DNA of 64,000 nucleotides from Scylla paramamosain (GCF_035594125.1 NC_087173.1:17359255-17423254); one strand, 5' to 3'. Shown: positions 50,849-62,949, counted from the first letter of the stretch. The notes: generated by a model from the letters alone, not told the origin. Numbers and translations: made by a program.

Positions 50849-51405
50849 ATGACGTCCTCGTTCAACCTCACGATGACGGTTGGGATTCCGGCCTGGAGGG
50901 ACGCACCGTCCACCTCCCACACTTCGTCCCCAGACCGGAGCTCGGAGATCTGGTTTGCTGTGTCTCTGTTTACATTCTTCGCAGCGGCCGCTGCCACATT
51001 CTTGTTATGCCACTATCGTGTCAGGGGTGAGTGTGTGTCTAGCATTTGTAGCTCGGCCGTTGTGAGTTGTGTACTACATGATTATTTTTTCTAAAGTGAG
51101 GTTTTGAGAAACTGTGGCTTCAAGTTCAGGACTTTGTGTTATGTAGGTTTCATTGCAAAAATCTCCAGTAACTTGGCAAGTCACGCTTGGTTTTCCCGCC
51201 AGACTGGGTGTTGCCGCGGGTGTTCCGGGCGTGGTGGCGCCTGCATGCTCGCTTCCCGTGGTTGGTGCCGCGATTACCTCGCCGATACATCAGGGCTATG
51301 GCCAACTGGCTTAACCGCGACACACAGCGGGACAACCATAACCGCGGTGCCAACGGCCATGCGTGGCCCAACGATGACGTGCCCCTGGACCACAGGAACA
51401 GGTAG
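50849..51405 (+). CDS. Gene F: small single-pass membrane protein with Trp/Arg-rich tail (two exons)
   Basis: Exon 1 is 50849-51026, the intron 51027-51202 (GTGAGT..CGCCAG, phase 1, only 176 bp) and exon 2 51203-51405, giving 126 residues. The start context is AAAATGA. Residues 1-33 form a Ser/Thr-rich N-terminal segment with a sequon at Asn6 and no signal peptide. Residues 34-54 form the membrane segment, with five consecutive Ala at 45-49, and basic HYRVR ends exon 1. The tail begins with an aromatic and basic stretch (residues 60-90: WVLPRVFRAWWRLHARF and more Pro/Arg/Trp) that could lie along the membrane as an amphipathic helix, then turns Asn/Asp/Arg-rich. N-out/C-in is likely. A poly(A) signal lies 240 bases after the stop. 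No family is recognised. Confidence 0.77.
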
Positions 51406-51643
51406 AGGGGCGCCGCGCCGCCACGCCACACTTCAGGAGTCGGGGCAGAGCGAGCTGTATTTTTTGTTCAGTTCGCTTTTTACTAACAATATTGAAGCTG
51501 ATGATTGCTGACCGTCAGCCGCCGAAGAGCAATCTTTTTATCATGCATCAGTTGTTCTGGTTAACTTTAAAATATTTTTGCTGTCGTGCTTTTTTTTCCT
51601 TGTTTTCTGAGCGTTGAGCACGACAGGTACCGGAGAGATTTGC

Positions 51644-51649
51644 AATAAA
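51644..51649 (+). terminator. Poly(A) signal of gene F
   Basis: AATAAA about 240 bases after the gene F stop codon, followed by a T-rich stretch. Confidence 0.6.
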
Positions 51650-51846
51650 AAAACATTTTTTTTTAATGCAAGCGCCTTAGTGCATGCCACTCAGTACGAG
51701 GAAGTGTGCACCTGTCTGAACTTGATGAATGTCTGATACAAAGCGTCGAGACGAGAAGCCGTGAACAAGCTACCCCACCCTCCCTCCCTAACTACACCCC
51801 CCCAACACACACACACACACGGGTCAGTGTACACACGTAGACACAC

Positions 51847-51872
51847 AAATAAGTCCCGCCGGGGACTTATTT
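51847..51872. repeat. 11-bp perfect hairpin downstream of gene F
   Basis: AAATAAGTCCC and its exact complement surround a GCCG loop. It lies about 200 bases past the presumed poly(A) site. Confidence 0.85.
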
Positions 51873-53924
51873 GAAAATGGGTGTTCGCGCGCCTGAACGT
51901 GGCGTGCCGCGTGAGTAGAGGCGTGGAAGTCAACACAATCTGCGGCTGATACTGAGACCTTGGGACGCGGCGCTGCTTATCGCTCACGTGGGGGAGATAG
52001 TCTGGCCGTGCTGGTGAATTACCTGCTGTGTACTGCCCTGCTCCTGCCCACACCCCGCACCCCATGGCCGATCTACCTCACGCCCACAACCCGCTCACTA
52101 TCCAACCCTTCCTTCCTGACCCACCCTCCCCACACAACGACCCATCTTCCTGTCTCCACCCCATACCTAACCCACCTCTCAATCCACACGTGTATTGTCC
52201 ACACCCCATACCTCACTCTCGCCTAACCCCATCCACCAGCCCACACCTCCCATGCATGTCTCCCTCTCTACCCCACAGTTCAGTACAATGCACTTAATAC
52301 GAGTCATAACATTTGATACCATCGATAAAGGTGATATCATCGCTGAATCAAGTTGTAAACACATGAAGTAGGTCTGTGACGTCCGTGCGTAGGTGTGTGT
52401 ATGGCTGGGAGGCGGCGGTGGCTGACCCTGGGTGAGGTCACTGAGGGGCGGGGTGAGTGAGGTCATTTGGGAAAGAGAGAGGGGGAGTGTCAGGGTTAGA
52501 GAGGCGTCAGTGGTGGTGGTAACAGGACGGTCACAGGAAGGTTATTCGTAATATCAGAGAGAGAGAGAGAGAAAGGTATTAAACCTTGCCTTTCACCACA
52601 ATCTTGCTCTATCTAGTGAAGGCGAACGTTTGTGGCTGGTGTAATATTTTCGTCCTTGTCCCGCGCCGCACTGCCCGCCAACCAGCCAGCCAGCCGTCCC
52701 CCGCCCCACACCCCACACCCAGAAAAGCGCCACATTCACACAACTCAGCCAACCGCTCACTCGCTCAGTCACCACCGAGATATTCAAGAGTGAGGACGTG
52801 ACTAGCAGATTCCCTCGCCATCCATGTGAGAAACGTTTAAATATCTGCTAACCTTTACAAGTCACTTCTGCTGGACAAACTAGTCACCAGTGTGTGTTGT
52901 GAAGCAGTGAGCCAGGCCGTGAGGATGTAGTGTATAGAGTAATGCTGAAAAGAGGGAAGCGTTCGCGTGTATGGGTGATCTTGTGACCTACCGTAATGGA
53001 CGTGCATAAAGCAGGAAGCTGACACGCGAGGGAGTGGCGGCTGTAGCAGTGAGGGAAAGACTTGCCCATCTCACAAACCAAGCAAAGACAAAGAAAGTGG
53101 TTGTTGTACCGGAGTGAGGAAGCAAACCATCTTAAACCAAGCAAGCAAAGGATAAAGTAACGATTGCAGCAGGAAGAGAGGAAACTGCCCCCACACGCAA
53201 AGCAAGGACAGTGGTGGTCGTAGCAGAGGGAAAGCAAACCACGCAAAGGAAGAAAGGAAGACAAAGAACAGTAAGACAGCAAACTTAACACACAAACCAA
53301 GCTATGAAAGGACAAAGTAACCAATACAACAAGAATAAAGCAAACAAATTAAAAAGGATAAAGGAAGTCACGGTTACAGGGTGAGACAGCAAGCCATAGC
53401 GCACAACCCAAGCAAGACAAAGAAAGCAAAGGTTATATATAGACACCAAGCTACCAGTTCGCGTCTTGGCAAACTGAAGACCAAGCACGAGACGAGGGAA
53501 ACGGTAACGGCGGAGGAGAAAGCAATCAATAACCTTACCCGCACAAGCACCGCCGCCACCACCACCGCCGCCACCACCACCACCAGATCTCACCGCCATG
53601 CATCTTGCTGAACAAGAACCAAGGGGACTGAACAGAACACACACAGTTAATCTAATGACAAAGTGAACTCAATAATAACTAGGAAAGTGACGAGCAAACT
53701 CACTAAAACACAATACGGGAAAAAGTGAATCTAGTGACACGTTGAACAGAAAAAAAGTAACAAACAAAACAAAATCATAAATCTATAACTCGAATGGGAA
53801 AGTGAATCTTGAAACAAAGTAAAACCGAAAAAAAAACTTTCAAGCAAGCAAACAAGAACAATCCGCATCCACGCCATCTCAGGACATAAACAACAAATCA
53901 AAACAAAACCAAGACAAAATAACG
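51873..53924 (+). other. Region between genes F and G
   Basis: No gene is seen. 52030-52290 is C-rich with CCCCATACC-type words. 52556-52573 is a short GA run. From about 53050 the + strand is A-rich with repeated AAACCAAGCAAAG-like words up to the gene G start, probably 5' UTR. Open frames on the minus strand here reflect composition. Confidence 0.45.
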
Positions 53925-55427
53925 ATGGAGCTTCACAACGCCCTTAAGAACGTCACCATGATCCTGCTCACCACGGAGGCGCCCAACACCACGCACAGTG
54001 ACACGGGCGGAGACGTGGGCCCCTCAGGCGGCGAGACGGACGGCTGGATGCTATGGGCCATCGTCACCGGGTCTCTCTTCTGCTTCACCGCCCTCGTTGT
54101 CACCGGTTTCATCTTCCTCGTGGTGCTGCCACGACGCGGGTAAGGAACCCTATCTAATTTTGCTCATCACCACAACTTTCAAAAGACGCTAGTTAAAGTG
54201 ACACGGGTTTCCAAGGGTGCTTTTATGGTTCTAGTGACAGATTATTATGGTTTCTACACTATTTAAAGGAAAAATGCGCTTGAAAACCTAGCTAATCATC
54301 TTTGTGGCCTTTGAATATAGGCGCGGTGAGACAGCAACGCATTTCTGAATATGGGTGATAGTGGTGGTGGTGATAGTACTAGTAGTAGTAGTAGTAGTTA
54401 GTAATTTTTCCTTACACATTTACAATATTCCATTTAAAAATCCTCTTTCCGGTAACCATAAAAAAGATACACTAAAATACCTAGCTTCACAATACCCAAT
54501 AAATCCAGCATTGTTAAAATTACAAGTGGAGTACGACGTTAGCAGTGGTTGGGTTATCAGACGTAGAATTGGTGTAGCTGTAGTGGGGGGGGGGATGGTG
54601 GCAGTAATGGGCGGGAAATGGTAGAATGTAATGTTTGTAGGAAAGGGTGGAATAGAACTTAGTAGTAGTGGCTGTAGTAGATGTGGAAATGATAATGGTA
54701 GTTGAACAGTGGTAGTATTGATGTGGTGGTGGTAGTGGTAATCGTAGAGAAATAATGGAGTTGTAATAGTACAGGGTTGAAGAAGAGTAGTGCTTGCATT
54801 TGAAATAACCGTACATCTTGTCACAAATCACAAACGTTGCACTAAATCATATATTCACACAACCCAACTTAATTGCCGCGTATAATCTCTTTCGCTAATT
54901 GAAACCGCGACTATGATAAATAAAAAAAAATGTATATAATGGTAGTGGTAGTAGTAGTAGTAGGAATAGTGGATAAATTCATTCAGTAGTGGAGATCGAA
55001 TGGTGAATAAGTAGCAGTAGTAGTAGGAATAGCGGATAAACTCGTTCAGTAGTGTAGATCGAATGGTGAATAAGTAGTAGTAGTAGTAGGAATAGCGGAT
55101 AAATTCAATCAGTAGTGTAGATCGAATGGTGAATAAGTAGCAGTAGGAATAGCGGATAAACTCATTCAGTAGTGTAGATCGAATGGTGAATTTAGTAGTA
55201 GTAGCAGCAGTAGCAGCAGATCTCAGACTTGTAAGAACAGTAGGAGACGAAATAGAGGGAAAACTCGTGACTCCTAAAGTTCATAATTAGGTCAAGTTAT
55301 CAAGCCATCTCGGTGTCAAATGTCGAGTGTCTTGATAAGGAACATGAATGTGCATCTTGAAGGCCACGCGCTGCGCACCACGTGAAGGCCAACCCTGAGA
55401 CGCGCAGGGGCCGGGCTCTCACTTAGC

Positions 55428-55480
<53 letters not shown>

Positions 55481-55569
55481 TTATTATTATTTTTTTATTA
55501 TTATTTATTATTTGTTTATTACTAACACTAGGTTACCACTACAGTTTCTACTACTTCTGACGTGTATAG

Positions 55570-55617
<48 letters not shown>

Positions 55618-56266
55618 ACGTTCATTCCTCGTAACGTGTATCTGTCTGGAAGCAAGACACAGGAAGCTTTATACGTTGGGATTCTATATAGTTGTTGTTG
55701 TTGTTAGTAGTAGTAGTAATATTAATGGTAGTAATTCTTATGTTCTTGTAAATACAGTATAACAATTAGATTAACAGTAACAATTGTAATAGTAGTAGTA
55801 ATTCTTATGTTATTGTAAATATAATATAATAATTAGAGGATTAACAGTAACAATTATAGTAGTAGTAGTAGTAGTAGTAGTAACCGTAATAGGATTAACA
55901 TTAACAATTGTAGTGGTAATAGTAGTAATAGTAGTAGTGACAGTGGTAGCCTTCGTTGAAGATGGAGAGTAGTACCAATTATATCAGTTTTGATTAAGAG
56001 AACCGTAATAACCTAATGTGTAAGTTGAAGACATATTGCTAATCATAATACAAGAAAACTACCACTAACACTTTACTAGCCTCACAGGAACACTCACGCC
56101 TTCCCTCTGCAGGTACGAGCGGATCGAGGGGCGCAGGAAGCAGATGAGGGCCTTCACACAGCTGCTGGAGGAGATGCGGGGCCGCCCTAGAAGCGTGGAG
56201 CCCGAGGAGTCCCTGACGGAGAGCGAAAGACATTTCCTCATCCATGACTTTGCAGACTTCCCGTAG
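53925..56266 (+). CDS. Gene G: small single-pass membrane protein with charged tail (two exons)
   Basis: Exon 1 is 53925-54139, the intron 54140-56112 (GTAAGG..CTGCAG, phase 2, 1973 bp, the longest in the array) and exon 2 56113-56266, giving 122 residues. The start context ACGATGG is favourable. Residues 1-40 form a Thr/Gly-rich N-terminal segment with sequons at Asn9 and Asn21 and no signal peptide. Residues 41-68 form the membrane segment, entered by Trp41 and Trp44, and Arg70-71 stop transfer. The tail starts GYERIEGRRKQ, where YERI fits the YxxPhi endocytic signal close to the membrane. It continues as a charged helix (FTQLLEEMRG) and ends in a hydrophobic/acidic stretch (FLIHDFADFP). 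N-out/C-in is likely. Exon 2 has no start codon of its own at its 5' end and only makes sense spliced to exon 1. The poly(A) signal is at 57283. No family is recognised. Confidence 0.75.
54158..54352 (+). mobile_element. MITE copy 6 (inside gene G intron)
   Basis: It matches the family core (ACTTTCAAAAGACGCTAG, GGTTCTAGTGACAGATTA, ATCTTTGTGGCCTTTG, CATTTCTGAATATGG). The left terminal repeat is missing. Confidence 0.7.
54940..55205. repeat. Four-copy ~62-bp tandem repeat in gene G intron
   Basis: Each unit has a few AGT or CAG triplets, then AGGAATAGCGGATAAA, TTCA, GTAGTGTAGATCGAATGG and TGAATAAG. Copies are well conserved and differ mainly in triplet number. Confidence 0.9.
55430..55930. repeat. 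ATT, GT and AGT microsatellites in gene G intron
   Basis: ATT units at 55430-55520, GT at 55573-55617 and interrupted AGT runs at 55706-55725, 55787-55802 and 55857-55882. A TATGTTCTTGTAAATA / TATGTTATTGTAAATA pair shows another local duplication. Confidence 0.85.
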
Positions 56267-57305
56267 CTCTCCCCTCTACCTCTGACCCTCTCTGACCCTC
56301 CCCTCTCCCTCCACCCTGCCCAGCCTCTCCCCGTCTCCCTCCCCGCCTGTGTCAACGTGCCCATTCTCTTCCCTTCCTCTCTCCTCTCTCCATCGACTTA
56401 ATTCACAGCTTTCCATGTCCTTCTTTCCCCCCTCCTCCATCCTTCCCTAGCCATGCAAAGGGTTACGTATGTTTTGACCCAGTTGTTCCCAGTGTCTCCT
56501 CCTCCTCCTCATTGACGTCTTACGCAGTTTTGTCTTCCATTTGTAATCTCTTACTTTCTCCTGTTCCTTATCGTTATCTATTCATCTTCCTGTATCTGCT
56601 TCTTCATTCTCATCATTCCTTGTAGTCTTCCTATCTTCCTCCCCCGGCCCTCCATCTCACCCCACCACCCTCCTTCCTTTCTTATCTCCCCTCTCCATCC
56701 TCGTTCGTCTACTTTTCCACGAACTTTTCCATTTATCTTCTAATTTTTCCATCAATATTTTCTCTATGCACCCATTCATCATTTTTCTCTCGCTATTCCT
56801 CCATCATCATCATTCATTTACATACTCACCAACGTAACACTCCACACGTCTATTTCGTCATTCATTCATACTTCCCCATCCCTCCTCCTCCTTCGTTAGC
56901 GTCCCAGTCTCTCCCCCTCCCTTCGTCAGCAATAGCAAGACGTCAAACTACACGTGCCAGACTTCAAAAGACGACTGGGGTGCCTCGTCTGTTTGTCTGA
57001 TGCCCGTTACCTTCCCTCCCCTCCCCTCCTTTAGTCCGTCTCCCTGGCGCCTTGTTAAACTAAACAGCGAAGGTCGTGTCTCCTTTCCCCGAGTTTTTTG
57101 GTCGTGCAGGGTTCAAGCTGTGATGTAAGAGACTGGTAGTGAGATTTGTTGGTGTCTAGAAATGTGTTTTAATGTTAGTGATGTAAGTGCGCAGTGGAGT
57201 GATTTCCTCTATACGGGTTTTATATGTATTTGTATTGAGAGAATGGTTTTGTCATTATTATTAGTGTGTATTGTTTCCAGTTAATAAAAGATGTTTTTTT
57301 TTATT
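56267..57305 (+). other. Gene G 3' UTR
   Basis: About 1 kb of C/T-rich sequence (many CCTCC and CTTCC words) runs from the stop codon to AATAAA at 57283-57288. No other coding feature is seen. Confidence 0.5.
57283..57288 (+). terminator. Poly(A) signal of gene G
   Basis: AATAAA followed by a T-rich stretch (57294-57320), about 1 kb after the gene G stop. Confidence 0.55.
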
Positions 57306-57339
57306 TATTTATTTTTTCTTATTTCATGGGTTGCTGTTG

Positions 57340-57500
57340 TTGCTACTACTACTACTGCTACAACCGCCACGATTACTACTACTACTACTACACGTATACT
57401 TTACTACAACTACCAGCACTACCACAGACACCATAAATATATACATACTACTACAACTACAACTCTTGCTACTACCACCACCACCACTACTGCTACTACG
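57340..57500. repeat. Interrupted ACT microsatellite
   Basis: Broken runs of ACT and ACC triplets. Open frames across them are artefacts. Confidence 0.75.
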
Positions 57501-57666
57501 CAAAAACCCGTGTCACCTTCAAACACCGCATCATCATGACTTCTACGCTGACGCACCCACAAGCAGGACAACACGTGGCCATCAGCGTGGTGTTGTCGCT
57601 TGTTGGTCACGGTGACACGAGTGACAGGTCAGAATAAACAGTGCAATCCTCCGGTCAGCGCAATAC

Positions 57667-58402
57667 TGGATCACGTTATCTTGCAACACTTCAGCGCCTC
57701 ATCTCCACTACTTTCAAAAGGCTGTAGTTGAAGTGACGCGAGTTTTGTCAGGGGTGTTTTTACGGTTCTAGCGGCAGGTTATCGTGGTTTCTATATACTC
57801 TTAACAGGAAAACACCCTAGATAACCAATTTAGTCAGGAAAACACCCTAGATAACCAATTTAGTCAGGAAAACACCCTAGATAACCAATTTAGTCAGGAA
57901 AACACCCTAGATAACCAATTTAGTCAGGAAAACACCCTAGATAACCAATTTAGTCAGGAAAACGCCCTAGATAACCAATTTAGTCAGGAAAACGCCCTAG
58001 ATAACCAATTTAGTCAGGAAAACACCCTAGATAACCAATTTAGTCAGGAAAACACCCTAGATAACCAATTTAGTCAGGAAAACACCCTAGATAACCAATT
58101 TAGTCAGGAAAAACACCCTAGATAACCAATTTAGTCAGGAAAACACCCTAGATAACCAATTTAGTCAGGAAAACACCCTAGATAACCAATTTAGTCAGGA
58201 AAACACCCTAGATAACCAATTTAGTCAGGAAAACACCCTAGATAACCAATTTAGTCAGGAAAACACCCTAGATAACCAATTTAGTCAGGAAAACACCCTA
58301 GATAACCAATTTAGTCAGGAAAACACCCTAGATGACCAATTTAGTCATCTCGGTGGCCCTGGAAAATCGTCATGGCGAGATAGCAATGCGTTTCAGAATA
58401 CG
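57667..58402 (+). mobile_element. MITE copy 7, enlarged by an internal satellite
   Basis: The outer parts match the MITE family (CTCCACTACTTTCAAAAGG near 57700, GCGTTTCAGAATACG at the end). The middle has been replaced by an 18-copy tandem array, taking the element from about 215 to about 735 bp. A shorter degraded copy (58408-58560) follows immediately. Confidence 0.8.
57811..58346. repeat. 18-copy 30-bp tandem satellite
   Basis: The unit AACACCCTAGATAACCAATT plus TAGTCAGGAA is repeated 18 times with almost no variation: one extra A near 58110, two AACGCC copies and one GATGACC. It corresponds to the single GGAAAAACACTCTTGAGAAC / CCAGCTAATCAT segment of normal MITE copies. Confidence 0.97.
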
Positions 58403-58407
58403 ATCTT

Positions 58408-58560
58408 TTTTAATAAGGTTTTCAAGGTGTTTTTACGGTTGTAGTGACGGATTAACCTGATTTTTACATTTTTAACGACAAAGGACTCGTGATAACCTGG
58501 CTAATCATCTTCGTGGCCTTCGAAAAGTCATGGTGAAAGATTAATTAAAGCGTTTGTGAA
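58408..58560 (+). mobile_element. MITE copy 8 (degraded)
   Basis: It contains GGTGTTTTTACGG, AGTGACGGATTAACC, GATAACCTGGCTAATCATC and GTGGCCTTCGAAAAG in family order. Both termini are poor. Confidence 0.65.
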
Positions 58561-58929
58561 GGAAGGCTACTGTGTGTGTGTGTGTGGGGGGGGGTGTAAG
58601 GTTGGGAGGGATGGGGAGGTGAGTAAGGGAAACTACCTTCATGATGCGTGGCTGTGATAGAGATAGGAGAGGAAATGTAAGGCGATTATCTTATTTCGTT
58701 CATGATAACGATCACACACACACACACACGCACACTCTCACTCTCTCTCTCTAATTCCTGCTGTTAACTCACAAATCTCCCTCTTTTCGTCTGGTAAGCT
58801 TGATAAAACAACAAATAATGATAAGAAAAAAAAAAACTACTGAAATAATGGCAAATATGAATTACTCCTGAATCACCACTGGAATTATAGTAGTTAAAAA
58901 CACAAAGATATAAGGAGACAAAAGGAGAC

Positions 58930-59300
58930 AGCAAAAGGCCGCCTGACCTACTGTACACTGGGCAGCTCCTGTAAGTGCACTAACCCCGCACCCCTGCCAG
59001 CCTTCCTGTTACCACCTGTCTTCCCCATCCATACAACTGTCTAACACTCTCCTGACACTGTGTATAGCGTGTAGGCGCTGACCACGTCACTGCTAAGTCT
59101 ATCCCACTCATCCACCACTCTGTCTGTGAATCAGTTCCCATCAATCTCTTTCCTAAACCCAAACTTACCAGCCTTACATCCGTTACCTCGAGTTCTGTCC
59201 TGACTGTTTACTATGAGAACGTCGACTGTGTCACCTTTGTTGATTCCTTTCACCCATTCAAATATTTTCGTCTTGTCCCACGCACCCTTCTTACTACTGA
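58930..59300 (-). mobile_element. 3' fragment of a CR1-like LINE
   Basis: The minus strand reads KIFEWVKGINKGD, then NSQDRTRGNGCK and FGFRKEIDGN, matching the C-terminal pattern of the element at 11640-14600 but diverged. It is 5' truncated with frameshifts. Next, 59301-60190 is a non-coding stretch with a GC-richer patch at 59400-59520. Confidence 0.7.
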
Positions 59301-60199
59301 AATAACAATGATAAATAAATACTTCGGAAGTAATAAATAAGATAATCACTAATGAAATAGTTATAAATAAAAATAATTACAATAGTATTGTTCTGTACTA
59401 GTGGTAGGCGTGGCCCCCTCGGGGACTGGGCTCTCCGCTGCTCTGCCAAATCTACACGGCGTCTGGGGTGACCTGAGAACACCCTCGCCTTCAATCCGCT
59501 ACTGGCCTTTTCTCTAAGAAATATATATTTCTTCGTCGTAAGCAAATCTTTTCTCGCTGCTGAGAGGCACACGAGGGTGCGTGGCAGGCGCGGGAGGGCA
59601 AGTTTTCATTGCAGATGCCGACCAGATGAAGTGACCTCGGTTACCTGCCGGCTGCCTCTGCCTGACCTGTGGTGTGTGGCTATGTCGGTAACTGTGTGAC
59701 CTTGACAAGATCGGAAAGCAGCGGTGTCAAGTGTCGTGGCTGCACACCAAGGGCATCGCTATCATCCTCAGTAAACGAAACATTCTTCATACTTTTCATC
59801 CATATCTGAGGAATGGATGTGTTCTTATTCACGGTGAAGCAATTAATAGTCAACTGTCAGACAGAAGGATGAGAGTCGTGACTGGCGCGGCAGTGATGGA
59901 CAGGAGAGTCTCCTCGGCGGCCGCCCCCAAACGCCCAGCACAAAATAGATTCACTTTGCTGCTATAAATACATTTCCATTCCCGCCTCTCGCTGAGTGAC
60001 GGAGTCCAGTGAAGGCGTATCCTCCACGGCGCTTCGTTTAATTTAACTTGGGGAGCATGAAAGATACCAGTCCATCATCCACGCAGAGTGAACGTCTCAC
60101 ACCTTGAGCACAGCACCGAGTCAAGCATTACTAACGAAGAAGAAATTTTGAGGTTTTATTATAGACTTGTAAGGTAAAATTCACGCACACAGGCTAGTG

Positions 60200-62150
60200 T
60201 GGGAAGACACAACCCAAACATAAGACACGGGGTCTCATCCAACGCTGGACTTGTTCCTCACACAAAACACCTCTTTTATAACACGTACACGAGTACGTAC
60301 CATGAGAGGGTACTCACTGACACAAACATTAGGCGAACAACACACAAACACATACCCACGAACATGTACCCATACAACAGAGGTGACATGGGTGCCGTTA
60401 CTCGAGATTTTGCTGAATTTCGAGACTTTCCTTGACACAGACCTAATGGACAATTCTACTGAGGCAAACTGGACCAGACTACAAGACTTTATACATGACA
60501 CAATGGACAAACACACACCCAAGAAAACTATCACACAAAACCGGTCACTACTCTGGTACAATGCACATTTGAGAAGAGCACTCAGACACAAGGTGGAGAC
60601 ACACAAGACAGCAAAACGATACAACGATACAGAACACTGGGAACACTACAAAAAACACACAGCGAACACTACAAAAAGAAACTAAACAAGCACAAACAAA
60701 ATACACATCCACTTTCCCCACAAACAACACACAAAACCACAAGAGATTTTACATTTTTTTTTTTCAGAGCACGCAAAGAAGACACTACTGGTATTACAAC
60801 ACTATTACACAACGACTCCTCGGTAACACACCCACATGACAAGGCTGACGCACCGAGCAAACAATTCCAATCAATATTTACTCAACAACAAGCAGACTTA
60901 GCAGACACAACAACGTCACCACACCCAACAACCCCTCTCCTTCATACACACACACACCCAAGGAACTGAGAAACCATTATCTGAGGTAGACATTGACAAA
61001 GCAACTAGGCCAAACGATATACCCTGCAGGATACTAAAGGGTAATGCCGACATTCCTGCTCCTCTCCTGCAGGTGATTCGCTCGCTGACATTACAAACCA
61101 GAGAACTTCCCCAAGACTGGCTGTTGGCAAACGTGACTCCAGTCTTTAAATCCGGAGACAGAACCCTCCTTGCTAACTGTAGGCCTATTTCGCTAACCTC
61201 AGTCCCCCTGCAAAATTTTAGAGCACATTCACCGACATATTATGGACCACTTTGATAGACAGCATACTGGGTGATAATCAGCACTGCTTTCCACCCAAGT
61301 GCTGGTGAGAGGCGCAGCTGCTTGTAACGACACATGACATTTTGAAATCCCTTATTGACCCAAAAAAATTAGATCAGTTGACGCCACACTATTGAACTTT
61401 GCTAAAACCTTCGACAAGGTCTTCCACTAAAAACTGCTGATGAAGCTACAATTTTTTAGCATGCGAGGACAACTGGTTCACTGGAATAACACGTTTTTTT
61501 ACCACACGTAGTCAACTGGTAGTTCTTGACGGTAGTGACCTCTGGGGCACCTCCTGGGACCCCTTCTCTTCCTTTCTCACATTGATGATCTCCCACTGTC
61601 ACTTTCCTCCACTATTAGACTTTTTGCAGATGACAGGTTAGTTTACAGACCAATTAGAGACAGGAATGACTGCCATTGATTACATAACGATCTAGCTGCA
61701 CTTGAGAACTAGGAAGCCAAGTGACAGATGACATTTAGACCAGACAAATGCCATCACATCCGATTCACCCGTACTAACAAAGCCATTCTATTCACATACA
61801 CACTCCACAACACTATTCTTGGCACTGTTTCTTCACACAAATGCCTGGGCGTCCATCTCTCATCAGACAGGAGGTGGAACGCGCATCTTAGCAGCATCAG
61901 GGGCAAGATCAACAGGGCCCTGAGATTCCTGCGCAAGAATCTTATCATGTGTAAAGCAAACATCAAAATCCTTGCATACAGGACATTCATTCGGCCACAC
62001 CTTGAGCATTGCAACACCGCCTGGAACACACACTCTCACGCCAACACTTATAGATTGGAGTTCACACAAAAAGCTGCTAGATGGGCTGGACGTGATTACA
62101 TACACACTATAAACGTCACCTTGCTTAAACAACACTTATAACTGGACACT
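60200..62150 (+). mobile_element. Decayed plus-strand LINE (reverse transcriptase remnants)
   Basis: The plus strand holds an endonuclease-end/linker piece (60450-60690), RT finger motifs (61073-61255: LPQDWLLANVTPVFKSGD, then CRPISLTS), degenerate palm sequence with FADD-like FADDR (near 61623) and the C-terminal region (61728-62141: HKCLGVHLSSDRRW, YRTFIRPHLEHC). Many frameshifts and stops interrupt it. It differs from the two minus-strand elements. Confidence 0.8.
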
Positions 62151-62625
62151 CTGAAAACAAGAAGACATGCACAGACAACAGACGTTATACAAGATCACAA
62201 ACAGGTTAATTAACAAACAAGGACACTTACACTCTTCAGCAACACGTTCCACCAGAGACAGCCACAACTTGAATGCCACACCCACCAAACAAACACTGAC
62301 ATTCATATATTCGTTCCTTCCCCGCAGCATCCCAGAGTAGAATCATCTCCCATCTCATGTAATTAATACCTCCACTCCACTCTTGACACTGTAAGCAGCA
62401 GGATCACCCATCACTATCTTCCTAATCCTAATCCTAGCTGTAATTCTTCCCCATTGCCTAATCCATACCCTCACCCCTACCCTGACCCAGAACCTATTCC
62501 TTCCCTACCCTCATAAATCCCTGCACAACTCCACTCCTGTACTGCCCGAGAGCGGCCCTTTGCGACACCTGTTACTGAGACTGACACTGCGTAACTGAAA
62601 AAAAATGAAACTGGTAATTCCACGC
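62151..62625. other. Non-coding stretch
   Basis: Probably the 3' tail of the LINE and unique DNA. A CCTAATCC-type run lies around 62430-62480. No gene. Confidence 0.4.
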
Positions 62626-62842
62626 CCCGTATTCTGAAACTCTTCGCTTTCTCCATGACAAGTTTCAAAGGCCGCAGAGATGATAACGTAGCCGAGTTCT
62701 AAAGAGTGTTTTTTCTGTTAATAATGTAGAGATATCTCGTTAATCTGTCACTAGGACCGTAAAAACACCATTAAAAATACGTTTAGATTCAACTTGAGCA
62801 TTGTGAATATAGCGGTGCGGCGAGGAAGTGTTTCAGAACGGG
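62626..62842 (-). mobile_element. MITE copy 9 (reverse orientation)
   Basis: Clear ends (CCCGTATTCTGAAAC at the left, GTGTTTCAGAACGGG at the right) are inverted repeats of each other. The core GTTAATCTGTCACTAGGACC is the family core in reverse. Confidence 0.8.
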
Positions 62843-62949
62843 TAATATAGGGACTGAATGGGACCAAGCGATGATAATGCCCCGCAGCCACCACCACCGA
62901 GACAGACGGAAAGACAGACGCCTCAAGGGGAAATAGCGTGGGTGAGGTA

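Noticed and set aside
57811..58346. Regular 30-bp repeats resembling a CRISPR array
   Set aside because: Units are directly adjacent with no spacers, lie within a MITE, and the genome is eukaryotic.
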